This document shows positions 40,434 through 51,361 of a stretch of 64,000 nucleotides of DNA, piece by piece. Numbering within the stretch: position 1 is the first letter of the stretch; every line of letters starts with the position of its first letter. The notes beneath the pieces are model-generated. The model was not told the DNA's origin. It saw nothing but the letters and a program-made list of their open reading frames with translations, and made no database searches. Made by a program: the position numbers and the translations under genes. This DNA comes from Dioszegia crocea (Eukaryota > Basidiomycota > Tremellomycetes > Tremellales > Bulleribasidiaceae), in NCBI GenBank assembly GCA_001600615.1, contig BCKK01000001.1, positions 3,229,826 to 3,293,825 of the forward strand, written 5' to 3'.

Positions 40434-42499
40434 ATGCTGCTATCAAGTATACCTACCAGAGCAGTCCTCTCGGTCGTACCAGAGCTCAGACAGGTCATAC
40501 TCAGGGCGCTACACTCCGGTCGACAGTCCGCATCACCGGCCCCACACTCCACTTCGCACGCTTCGATTCGTCCACCCCCACCTCACGTCGGACGAACCCC
40601 TTCATTCACTTCGGGCGAAGATGTGCAGGTCTCAGTAAGACGGGAAGCTCGTCCCAGGGCGGGCGCCCGAGATGCTCCACCATCCCTCGGCTTCGGTCTC
40701 CGATCCCGCTCTACCGCCTCATCCAGCGGCCGGACAGCCCCCTCGTCATCTAAGCGCCTGGCCGATCTGTCTGGTCGAGACAATCTCAGGACTCCGTCAA
40801 AGCACGCTGCCTTTCCCAGCACAGCACCTGCTGGCAAAGGCCGGAGCAAGCTGGACTTTCTCAAATCTCTACCTCGTCCAGACGCAAGTCTTACCCATTC
40901 AGAAGTCGTCTCTGCCAAACCTCACCCCTTCTCCGACTACCCGCTCAACGCAGCATTGCTTGAGAATCTTCCCAGCCTTCTCTCTATGTCTGAAGCGGAT
41001 GCCCTTATGACTACACCCATACAGTCAATCTCCCTTGCCCGTCTTCTAGACGCTCCGTCGGATGCTCTACTTGCTGCCGAAACTGGGTCGGGCAAGACCC
41101 TGGCGTATATGCTACCCCTGTTACATCACCTGAAGATCACCGACGCCCACTCAGCCCATCAGACCGTCGACTCCATACCGCTCCCTGGTGTACTCGGGGA
41201 TCTCTTCAGTGGCCCGCCAGCTCCTCGTTCCGACAAGTTGCTGCCGCGCTCACTCATCATCTCCCCTACCCACGAACTCACCCGACAATCAACCGGGGTA
41301 GCTAAGGCACTAGGTCATGGCATCAAACTCAGTGTTTTGGGTACGAGCAGCACCAAGGAGAATGCAGCGACCGATGGGCGAAAGGGAGTGGTGGATGTGT
41401 TGGTTGGCACGAGCGGAAGCATGCGGCGCATGCTGGGTATCAAGAAGGATGGTAATATTGAGCGCAGGGAGACTGCTAGGGATCGGCGACTGAAGCTGAA
41501 CGAGGAGGAGGACGATGGACTCGAGGAAGGAGACAGAAGCCGGAGGGTTGCTCGTGGACCCCGAGTGAGTCTGGAGAGGACAGAGTGGGTGGTCATAGAC
41601 GAAGCGGATGTTCTGCTAGGTACGTCTATCTTTTCTCGATCATTGCCAGTAATACTTGTTGCTGACATCTAGGTCCCTCATTCATCGACGAAACAACACA
41701 GATCTTATCCCTACTACCCTCCCACACCCGCATTATCCTCTGCACGGCGACTCTTCCCCCATCACTTCTGACGGCCATCTCGACTCATCCTCATTTGCAG
41801 CACAGAGACATTCCCCAACTCCTTGCTCCAGGCCTCCATCGCCTACCTTCCGGACTCAAGACTCGCTTCGTGAACGACACTGGTGGACATCTCGCCGCTA
41901 CGGTGGTCAAAGAGGTCAAACAGGCATTCATGGATGATGCTCTTGAGGACCGCTCGCTTGCCCGAGGCTCGAGCGGGGTCGGCAGAGTCAGAGAGACAGC
42001 CGCCAAATCTAGAGCTGTCGTGTTTTGCAACACCGATATGCGGGCGCGGGAGGTGGCTAGGAAGTTCCGGGAGAAGGAGGGAGATTTGGGAGTGCTAGAG
42101 TGGACATCGGGTGGGGAGGGGCGGACAAGGGGCAGCCAAGGGGATTTGGCGCCATTCTTACAAAGCCGGCCAGGTCGCCCTTCCAACTCCGCCAGAACAC
42201 CTCCATTATCGGGAACGGCGAAGCCATCGCCCGCCCCTCGAGTGCTTATCACCACTTCGCTCCTCTCTCGAGGTCTGGACTTCAATGAAGAGGTCCGGAC
42301 AGTGGTCCTGGTTGACCCACCAAAGGATACACTGGACTTTGTTCATCGGGCAGGAAGGACTGGTAGGGCCGGTAGAGCGGGGCGTGTCATTGTGTTTGGC
42401 ATGGGCGATGGGGTGGGCGGATCAAGGGGAGTTCAGGGGAGAGGTGGGGTCGGGAGGGGTGTAGCTGGGGTGCTCAAAGCTGGGGGTAGAAGAGGATAG
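40434..42499 (+). CDS. MRH4: MRH4-like mitochondrial DEAD-box RNA helicase
   Basis: ATP-dependent RNA helicase, in yeast needed for mitochondrial 54S ribosome assembly. Two exons, 40434-41619 and 41673-42499, give 670 aa. The N-terminus MLLSSIPTRAVLSVVPELRQ with later Arg/Ser enrichment is a likely mitochondrial targeting sequence. Helicase motifs in order: AETGSGKT (I), PTHELTRQ (Ia), GTSGSMRRML (Ib region), VVIDEADVLL (II), CTATLP (III, TAT rather than SAT), AVVFCNTD (IV), LITTSLLSRGLDF (V) and HRAGRTGRAG (VI). An acidic insertion (LNEEEDDGLEEGDRS) sits before motif II. The large divergence around the Q motif region fits MRH4 rather than cytosolic DEAD-box families. Confidence 0.88.
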
Positions 42500-42812
42500 C
42501 CAAGACCGGGCCTGTCTTTCATCTTTTCCGGATGCGCATGTATATACTCCCTTGTCATCGTATTACCCTGTACCCTCCCCGTTCATTGACTCTATGACCT
42601 TACCCGAATTGAGACATCCATCAAGATGAGACCATACACGTGTAATTTTCTATCCCCATCGTTACGTCATTGATCCGGACACAATCTTGCAGCACAAGCA
42701 GTAGCCGCCCCAGCTATACACTATCTATTCACCTGATCAGGACTTGCCTCAGTTAATATACACGCAAACTCGGCTACGATATAGATCCACAGCCCATCCG
42801 AGGACCAGAAAC
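42500..42812. other. Intergenic region upstream of the OSBP gene
   Basis: About 310 bp, mostly AT-richer than the surrounding genes. No coding content seen. Confidence 0.4.
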
Positions 42813-45374
42813 ATGTCCAAAATAGAGAAAATCGCAGGTGTACCCACGGACGATGATGTCGGTAAGTTGCCAAGTTCTCGCTGTTTCGGATGGTCATGGG
42901 GTGTCTGCAAGAAGCGGAGGGCTGGAAGATAAGGACCTGGAGTCAGCTGCGTGAGGAGTGGCCAGCAAAATCAGCACGTTTAGTCAGGCCAAAAAGAGTG
43001 ACGCGTCTGGTGGAGCAGCTCGGTCCAGGTGCTCAGCGCGCGAGATACACGTTCTTCCTCTCCTCCATCCTCCAGCCTGAGAAGTTATGTCCATGTCGCA
43101 TAATATCCCATCTCACCAACGATGGTCAAGCGCGTGATCTCGTCTGGATCCGGTCGTCGATTGTCTCCTTCGACATCTCGTCATGGCGCGCCACGACAAC
43201 CTGCTAATTCGTTTACAGGTGTTACGCCGTTCACCGACGAAGATGGCAAGCCGGCGATCCTTGCTGAGTCTGGCGGTGGCGATGAGAGCAAGATCAGAGT
43301 ATTGATGGGATTGCTGAGGAAGTGAGTTGTCTTGGCCGCTTGTCGCGAACCATAGCTGATGTGCATAAGGCTGGTTGGTGTCAAGGACGTTGCGAATTTG
43401 TAAGTTGACGAAAGCCAGCACTGTGAAGTGTGCCGACTAAGCTTATACATCAGGCGTCTTTCTTTGCCTGCTTCTCTGCTTGAACCCATCCCAAACCTTG
43501 AATACTGGCAATATGCCGATCGAGCCGATATCTTTGCTGCGTGAGTTCAATTTCTGTCGAGATCAAGACGCAGCTCACCGGCAGTATCGGCGACTCTCAT
43601 GACGAACTGGAGCGCATGCTAGCTGTGCTCCGTTTCAGCTTTTCGAAAGAGCTCAAATTCGTCCGTGCCAGACTAGGCAAACCGTACAACTCAGCATTGG
43701 GTATGTTCCTGACTGCCACCGCCTGAGATGATCTGACACCCTTAGGGGAACACTTCCGCTGTTCATGGCGCCTCCCGCCATTGCTTGTTGATAAGAAGAC
43801 GAAACTACCTGTCGTCAGGACACATATCCACGTTCCGCTACCCGGAGAGCCGGCTTACGGCGGTCAGGGNGGGAGTGGGTGGACGACACCTGTGTTACGT
43901 CCCGAGGAAGGAGGATTGGCGCCAAGTGAGACTAGGTGAGTTGCGGGCGGCCTGAATCTCTTTGATCAGAAATCCGAGTGGGAGACGCAGACTGACATGT
44001 TTAGCTCACTAATGTCTAGCTCATCGAAGAATTCCAAGCGCCCCCTTTCATCAGTACCGCCTTCCCTCCGCAAAGCTGGAAGTAAGGAGAACGTGTTCGA
44101 TATGGCTGCTCTGAATCGGGCAATTCCGGGCCCAGGGGATGAGATTGAAGCGGATCCAGATGCAGGCGTTAAGGATAGCGAGAAGGTGTCTGTTGTGTTC
44201 TTGGTGGGTGCTGAAATCAACGCCTGAGATTAGGCCAGATCTAGAGTGCCGAGCTGACGTCTGCAGTGTGAACAGATATCGCATCACCCTCCTGTATCGG
44301 CTGCATATTATGGCTGCCCCGAGCGCGGGATTGAAGCTGTCGGAATGGATCAGATCATTGCCAAAGTATCCGGAATGTGTGAGTGTCGCTATGAGCTACA
44401 AGCGGATTCAGCCCTAATGTTGCAGCGGTGAAAGTCGGGCCGGGACCCATGAACCAGGGTATCTTTGTCAAGATTAAGCGTGATGGACCAGGTCAAGGCG
44501 AGGTAGGTCTCTACCGCGACAGGGTCTGAAGCCGAACTGACCACGGGCAGGAATACCAAATTACCCACCCACAAGCTTGCGTCAATGGTATCTTGAAGGG
44601 TTCTTACTACGGCACAATCAGCGATCAGATTAGCATAACGTGTTCGGGTGGAAGCACAGGAAAGACAAAGCTGCGCACCTTGCTGGATTACAAGGATGAG
44701 GTGAGTCTATTTGGAAACCAGCCTAAGCCTCATACTAATTGTTCAGTCTTGGATCGGCAAGCCTCGATTCTTACTTGACGGTGTCATTTACCGGTACGAC
44801 GTTGGAGACGAGGAGCACACGTCTTGGACACGGCCGAAAGAGGTACCGAAGGACAGGATCGTCGCCGAGATTGAGGGCAATTGGATGAAGAGCGTCAAGT
44901 ACAGATTAAAAGGAGAGAAGGTGAGCGCAGATCGCTGAATGTAGTCTGCCGCAGCTGACGCCGGTCTAGGAATGGAAGGTCCTCCTCGACTTGGACCTGC
45001 TTGCTCTTATTCCTAAATCGGTACGACCAATGGCAGAGCAGGAAGAGCAGGAGTCTCGGAAACTGTGGGATCCAGTAACTCAGCAATTGCTGGCTAAGAA
45101 TTGGAGTCAGGCGACGAATGAGAAATTGGTTATTGAGCAGAAACAAAGAGATCTCTCTGCCAAGCGGAAAGCTAGCAAGGAAGAGTGAGTCACCTTGTTT
45201 CGCATTTGCCATTTGAAGGCGGGAAACTGGGTGTGCTGTTGCGACAGTTCATGCTGACAGAACAACAGATATAAGCCCCGCTTCTTCAACCCAGACTTCG
45301 ACACTGGTCGACCGACACTATCAGAGGAGGGGCTAAAGGCCATACAGGAGGAGCTGGAGCGAACCAAGCATTAG
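42813..45374 (+). CDS. Oxysterol-binding protein-related lipid-transfer protein (Osh4/Kes1 type)
   Basis: Short ORP/Osh protein that exchanges sterols and PI4P at membrane contacts. A first exon at 42813-42861 (MSKIEKIAGVPTDDDV) splices over a 357-nt intron to 43219 and stays in frame with VTPFTDEDGKPAIL; the alternative is a start at 43122. The N-terminal lid/core LRLSLPASLLEPIPNLEYWQ and FSKELKFVRARLGKPYNSAL are typical, and the OSBP signature EQISHHPP is present, split from the preceding exon. Later blocks: GSYYGTISDQISITC, FLLDGVIYRYDVGD, EGNWMKSVKY, LWDPVTQQLLAKNW and EEYKPRFFNPDF. It ends ELERTKH at 45372-45374. No PH domain or FFAT motif. One N at 43870 falls in the third base of a Gly codon and is harmless. 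Over a dozen introns. Confidence 0.88.
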
Positions 45375-46056
45375 TGCTGGTCATAGAGAGGCCGCAGGGT
45401 GGAGAGGCTGTGAGAGCGCAGAAGGGAAGAGTATAGTAATGCCGGGGAGAAAGTGTAATACCGTAGATGCGGCGGAGAGCTGGTACACCTAATGTTGACG
45501 GATCAGTTATGCATGTACGTTTGGAGCGCAGCTTCATAGGCAATATGAAGGCTAACACAGGCAATCGATCCGGATCGATCGTGCGGATCGATCGTGCTTC
45601 CAAGGGAGGATCGTTCTGAAATTCCGAGCCGGGAATTTGCGGCGTTACAGCGTCCGTCCCACAACTCATTTCGGACATTGAACTAATCTCCGCGTATTTC
45701 GGCCAACGCCGACACCTGTCGCACCGAGGTTGGGTGCGAGCACGTCAGCTTTGCCCATCATTGCGCGATCCTCCTCTCCGCATTTCCACTATGGCGCAGT
45801 GGGGCCAAGTAATAGGGATCTCGGGGCAAGAATCACTAGAATAGGCTCATGAGTAGATTACTAACGGTGCCGATTTCCACTAATGCTCGACCAGACAACA
45901 GAGATGATGTGCTGTGATGTGATCAATGATTCAGCAGTCGTCCTCCTGACCCCATATATAATCTGGAAGAGATGCTCAAATCATTCCAGATACCCACTCG
46001 TCTTCCGATTCCCACACCAGCAGCCGTAACCATTATCTAATCTATTCCCATACACC
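45375..46056. other. Intergenic region with a 13-bp tandem duplication
   Basis: About 680 bp. CGGATCGATCGTG occurs twice in tandem at 45571-45583 and 45584-45596, next to a CGATCCGGATCG palindrome. It presumably includes the promoter of the dioxygenase gene, with a TATATAATC element near 45955-45963. No coding exon seen. Confidence 0.45.
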
Positions 46057-47369
46057 ATGGCTCCTATCGCTATCTCCTCCCCTTCGCATAACGAGAGCTA
46101 TCATGCGATCGACCAGATCAAAGCCGCTCTGAGCCAGAGTAAGCTCAACAACGCCACCACTCAATCCTCTGCCGAGAAGTTCGACTTCAAGCAATACTCC
46201 CACTTCGACGCCACCCCATCCATCGGCACAGAATTCAGGGCATACTCGCCTGACGGGAAGCCTGTGCTCAACATCCGTGACATCTTGGGCAACGATGCGC
46301 GCCTCAAGGCCCTTGGTCAACTTGTGTGAGTCCTTTTCACATGCTTCATGAAATTGTACTGATGTCTACAGGTCCGAGCGCGGAGTTGTCTTCTTCCGGG
46401 ACGCAGTCATGTCGGCAGAAGAGCAAAAGGATCTCATTGAGGCTCTCGGTCGAGCAGGCGGACGACCCGAGTCGAGCGGTCTGCATGTTCACCCCCTCAC
46501 CCTCGGCGGCTCTGAACTAGGAGACGAAATCAGCGTCATTAGCAACAAGTTTGTCTTTGACAAGGCGTTCGGGCGGGATGACAGGCATATCCTCCAGCGT
46601 GCAGTCGGCAAGTCTCTATGGGTGGGTCATCACCATCAAGATTTATGTTCACAGCTGACATTGCCAGCACACAGATGTGTCATTTGAGAATGTCCCCTCC
46701 GACTATGCGTGCCTACAAATCCGCACCTTCCCCGAGAACGGTGGCGGTGACACCCTCTGGGCATCATCGTATGAGGCGTACGACCGGCTCTCTCCTCCCA
46801 TGCAGCAGCTCCTCGAGGGCATGACGGCGACGCATACCGGCGAGAAGTTCGTCGAGCTCGCCCGCCTCAGAGGTGAACCCCTCAGGGAAAACCGTGGCTC
46901 GCCCGAGAATGTCGGTCAGGACCTCGTCGCTCGCCACCCCATCATCAGGACCAACCCTGTCACAGGCTGGAAGGGACTGTTTGTTAATGGGGAGTTTACG
47001 AAGCGTATCAACGAGGTGACCCAGGGCGAGAGCGACGCGCTGTTGGCCTTCCTGTTTGAGCACGTCACAGCAGTAAGTCCTACATAGCACCTTTGGAACG
47101 CGTGCTGATCATCCAGAACCACGATCTTCAGGTCAGGTTCAGGTGGGAGCCTAACAGTCTTGCTATCTGGGACAACAGATCTACCCTTCGTGAGTTGCGG
47201 TCGCTGGTTGTATTGATCAGTCGCTGATAATATAGACGCCGCCACTCATGACATTGATGGCGACCTGCGAGAGGGTACACGATCAGTCAGCCTGGGCGAA
47301 CGACCATACCTTGACCCTGCATCCAAATCGAGGAGGGCGACTTTGGCGGAAGCGAAGGCAAGGGCGTAG
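46057..47369 (+). CDS. TauD/TfdA-family 2-oxoglutarate dioxygenase (sulfonate dioxygenase/JLP1-like)
   Basis: Fe(II)/2OG oxygenase of the TauD/TfdA family, of the larger fungal subgroup that includes sulfonate and alpha-ketoglutarate dioxygenases such as Jlp1. Start MAPIAISSPSHNESYHAIDQ. Core: ERGVVFFRDAVMSAEEQKDL, then FGRAGGRPESSGLHVHPLTL-type region (read GRAGGRPESSGLHVHP), and after an intron HTDVSFENVPSDYACLQIRT with iron-binding HxD (HTD). FPENGGGDTLWASSYEAYDR follows, then FRWEPNSLAIWDNRSTLH with the distal His and HAATHDIDGDL. The C-terminus is LDPASKSRRATLAEAKARA. Five exons separated by introns near 46326, 46621, 47073 and 47190. A promoter TATATAA lies about 100 bp upstream. Substrate not predicted from sequence. 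Confidence 0.88.
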
Positions 47370-47702
47370 ATGATGAGAGAAAGGCAGAGAATCCGGAAGG
47401 AAGAAGCAAGTCCCGTCAATTGTATGAAGTCACACTCATTGTGCATAGTCTGTAGCCATAACATGAATCCTATGATCAAACTGGAAGATCACTGTAATCA
47501 GAGCATAGCAAGACCACACCTAGAAGGATGGTGGCGATCGCCGCTGCCAATCATCTTGTCGCCACCCAAATCTTGGCTTGACGAAAGGTCGACTGTTCCG
47601 ACTCCTGGGTCTGTGATTTATCCTTCAACCTATCTATTGACGCGCTACCCTATTCAGGTTGATTATCTCGCCTGACACCGCCGTGGCTGTGCCGAGGCAG
47701 AT
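47370..47702. other. Short intergenic stretch
   Basis: About 330 bp between the dioxygenase and the NFKBIL1-like gene. Nothing recognised. Confidence 0.35.
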
Positions 47703-48923
47703 ATGGGCCGCAGAGAGGAGTACACCGTCCCTGGCTTATCCCGTATTAAGCTGTAAGTTTGCCGTCCGCTCTGACCCATCTCCTTTCTCACCTGGGAAGC
47801 AGTGTCTCGCAGCACAGTGCTGATTATGAACAGGAAGGACACCCCGAACGAGCAAGCGGAGAAGATCTACCGTGCTGAGCAGCTCCGACAGTCTCGCATG
47901 GCCGAGCGTGTCTCTCGCGCGAATGGCGAGACCGGCCCTCGGCCTACCCACATTCGGTTCCCTTCCCCGTCCCCTTATCATCTTCCCAGTCGCCATCGCC
48001 AGGATACATATCCTGAAGACGTACCTAACTTCTACACGGACTATGCATCGCAGTGGGATGCCCGAAACTCCACCGAGGATGATATTCGGATCCCCTCACG
48101 CTACGCCTCCGGACCCATCTTCGGTGCACGTGTCGACCGTCACTTCGGTGACACCTTTGCTTCTACATCAGCACAGGGGCCGAGGCGTAATCGACGGGCG
48201 GAAGATGAAGTGCAGCTCGAAGGCGGTCATATCCCCTCCATGGGCGATATGTCGTCGTCGCAGTATAAGGCGTGGATAAGGGAAGGGATGGATACGCTGC
48301 GTCGGAAAGACGACGCGTGGCTGAGGGAAGACCAGGCGAGGGAGAAGCAGAAGCTACAGCGGGAGAGAGACGCGGCGATACAACAGGAGCAATGGGATAG
48401 GGAGCGGCAGCAAAGGAGGGCGCAGCGGAAGTTTGAGCGAGCAGAGACGGAGCGGAAAGCTGCCGAAGCGGAGATGCGGGCGCAGCAGAATGAGAGAGCA
48501 GCCAAGAAACGCAGGACGGAAATGGAGGAGGAGAAGGAAGATACAGGGAGAGAGAGAAGACGATACATCTCTCGATGGAAGACGCTAGGTGGGTCAGGCG
48601 AGGGAGGGGCGGATGTGATAGAGGTGGAGCTGGCGTTTGGGGATATACCATGGCCGGTATATCGCATAAAGGGTGGTTATGGCGGTATAGACGTCGATAT
48701 GCTATCAAACGAGAGAGTAGGGGCATTCCTTCGCGATCTTGCGAGAGACAGCGGGGCGTCAGAGAGAAAAGTGCAGATGGAGGCTATAAGGCAATTTCAT
48801 CCAGATAGATTCTTTGGGCGGATCTTGCCCAGGGTCAAAGAGAGGGACGCGGCGGCGGTCAAGCAGGGTGTGGAGAAATGTAGCAGAGTCATCAATTCTT
48901 TGATGGCTAATAGAAATGCATAA
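47703..48923 (+). CDS. NFKBIL1-like protein
   Basis: Charged nuclear-type protein with a C-terminal region like NF-kappa-B inhibitor-like 1, a poorly understood family tied to pre-mRNA splicing in animals. Exon 1 47703-47752 (MGRREEYTVPGLSRIKL) with a GTAAGT donor joins in frame to 47813 via a CAG acceptor (60-nt intron); a simpler start is the ATG at 47826. The middle is a long Glu/Arg/Lys coiled coil (about 48270-48580). The conserved C-terminal block is VELAFGDIPWPVYR, then GAFLRDLARDS, IRQFHPDRFFGRILPRVKER and EKCSRVINSLM. The motif FHPDRF resembles the HPD loop of J proteins but lies in the NFKBIL1 context, so no DnaJ role is claimed. Converges on RPT4. Confidence 0.75.
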
Positions 48924-48998
48924 AAACGGGCGGGAGAACAAGTAATCTGTAGTATATCGTGATGACATATTGTATCTTCATTAGATCTGATCACTACT

Positions 48999-50846
48999 CT
49001 ATGTTTGATAGTCCCTATAAAGTCAGCTATGGCCCAAAGCCAAGATGGTCTGACTCACATCTTAGTCTCGTGCTTCTTGGCATCATTGAGCTTTCGGACA
49101 GCCTTCATTAGATCATCCTGCACGATAGCGTCCCTGTGTCGTCAGCTTCAGGTTCCCAACTGGGCCAGCCGACAACTGACCGATCATCCCGAATTGCAAA
49201 CATCCCAGCCTCAGTACACACATTCCTCAAGTCCGCCCCGTTGAACCCATCACTGAGCTTCACGACGGCTTCGTAATCTATGTCGCCAGATTTGTTGATC
49301 CCCTTGGCGTGAATCTTGAGAATCTCCAATCGACCCTGCTCATTAGGCAGAGGAATCTCAATCTTTCGGTCAAGACGTCCTGGACGGAGGAGCGCAGGGT
49401 CGAGCGTGTCGGGTCGGTTGGTAGCCATGATTACTTTTGTACGGCCAAGGGAATCGAAACCGTCCAGTTGATTCAGGAGCTGATAATGTCAGCTTGTGTT
49501 CAGTCCATTTGACGCGAAGACGCAAACTGACCTCCATAAGCGTCCGCTGGATTTCTCGATCCGCACTAGTCCCTTCGCTGAATCGCCTTCCTCCAATAGC
49601 ATCAATCTCGTCCATGAAAATGATGCAGGGCTCATGTTCCTTGGCATAGGCGAACATCTCTCGGACCATTCTGGCGGATTCTCCAATATACTTGTCGACG
49701 ATCTAATGGTCAGCCCTGAATCGTCACGCGAGAAAGATCGATCGAAGATGATACACGTACAGCAGATGACACAACTTTCAGGAAGTTGGTGTTCAGTGTG
49801 GCAGCGACGGCACGGGCGAGGAGGGTTTTGCCTGTCAATATCAGATGTGTTTTCGACGAGCATGCGAAACTTTTAACTGACCGGTTCCCGGGGGACCATA
49901 CAGCAAGACACCCTTTGGCGGTGTGATACCCACTCGCTGGGACGTCAGCTTGAGACCTTTGTCGCGAATTGGACACAATCTCACCTCGAAAAGCTCCGGG
50001 TTCATCAACGGCAGCTCGATAATCTCCCTCAATTCCCGCACTTGGTCGTTCAGCCCACCAATACCCGCAAAAGTCGCCGATCCGGGATCTTCGAGAGACA
50101 TCTTGTAGACCTGCACAAATGGTCAGCACAACCCCTGTCAAGAACGACATGGCCAGGGAGACATACCGAGGGGTCCACTTCACGAGGGAGGATACGCATG
50201 ATCGTGAGGGTTGTCATGTCGAGGGATACACGCACGCCAGCTTTGAGCTGGAGTGTCAGTCGGTGCAAGTCTTCCATATCGGCAAGAGTAACTCACCTTT
50301 GATGTAGGTAGAGTTGGTCGGTAAGAAACCACATATCGAGGCCCCGATGATGCTTTGACAATGACTGCAGGATCAGCTAAGGACTCTTCCTCGACATGAG
50401 CGCTCGACAAGACTGACATCGTTCATCGTCCAGCTGCTTCAATATCTCCCCGATGATCTGCCCGACCGACTGCAGAGCCTTCATGTCATCCTCGGTTTTG
50501 TCGAAATCAGACTGAAGATTCCGGATGTTAAGGCGGACTGTCAGTTAGTACAGGATCTCTGGAAAGGTATCGCCCAGCTCCAGAGATGAGGCCTCTCTCA
50601 TAATTGCCAGACAACACCAGAGGACAAGCTTGTAACTCACCATTCTTCAGCGATTGTCCAACATCGTTATGTTGCTTGATTTTCTATCACTAATCAGCTT
50701 TCAGGAAAGCACCCTCCGACACATCGTCGGTCCCCAACACTCACCGCTCGGTACTCTTTGATAGCTGCATACTTTGCTGGATCCATCCCTGCAGGCGCGA
50801 CGACCTGTTGAGAGGTCGACGCCTGAGCAGGCTGAGAAGTTGCCAT
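48999..50846 (-). CDS. RPT4: 26S proteasome regulatory ATPase RPT4 (PSMC6)
   Basis: AAA+ subunit of the 19S base ring that unfolds ubiquitinated substrates. Start [16 protein letters not shown] at 50846. Coiled-coil/OB region: [55 protein letters not shown] core: [20 protein letters not shown], Walker [19 protein letters not shown], pore-loop [14 protein letters not shown], Walker [21 protein letters not shown], sensor 1 [20 protein letters not shown] and [19 protein letters not shown]. The last exon is only 16 nt (49014-48999): an intron after KKHETKAT-phase bases splices AT|G to give KMDYQT at the C-terminus. About nine introns of 40-60 nt. It is tail-to-tail with the NFKBIL1-like gene, 75 bp apart. 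Confidence 0.95.
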
Positions 50847-51361
50847 TTTGTCGACGTCTGATGGTCTGCAAGGATTTTTTGGGTAAGATGTCTATACTTT
50901 ACGGGTTTGTGAGCGGTCTCGTAGGGGCTGTGCTCGCGCTGAGGTGTGTGATTGGGATAATTAAGTGGTAAAAGTATAGGGTGAATTGAGGAATGTGGTG
51001 GTGGTGGACACTGACGCATCGTCGCGCGGCGCAGAGCGGAGTTTATTCAGTCCCTCCACACTGGTAAGACCACGATGATGGAGTATACTATAGCTTAGCC
51101 TTTCAGTCGGCAATGCACCAGCCAGCTTCATCACGACACCTGCATGAGTCTAAAGCATGTAATATACAATCGGTCATATGACTTTAGACAGCGAATGTAC
51201 TCCTTAGATAATGGTCCTTCGTTCCCCTTCCACACTCAGGCTCCACTTCGTCGTCCTCTCTATTCTCCGAAGGACGCCTCCGGCTTTCTTCCTTCTGAAC
51301 AGCATCGCTCCACCTCCATCTCCATCTCCCTCCCAGACTCAAGCCCTTCCATTCCACTCCA
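50847..51361. other. Promoter of RPT4 and 3' flank of the F-box-like gene
   Basis: About 515 bp. The RPT4-proximal part is AT-richer with a run of T near 50873-50880. No exact proteasome-associated control element (GGTGGCAAA) seen. No coding exon recognised. Confidence 0.35.

Noticed and set aside
43870..43870. N as a sign of misassembly or frameshift
   Set aside because: The N is the third base of a Gly codon (GGN) and the frame continues unchanged on both sides.
48780..48850. J-domain in the NFKBIL1-like protein (FHPDRF)
   Set aside because: Only the HPD-like tripeptide is present; helices and other J-domain signatures are absent, and the context fits NFKBIL1.
47703..48923. GTG start at 47802
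   Set aside because: Non-ATG start is unnecessary, as the frame can be supplied by an upstream exon or by ATG 47826.
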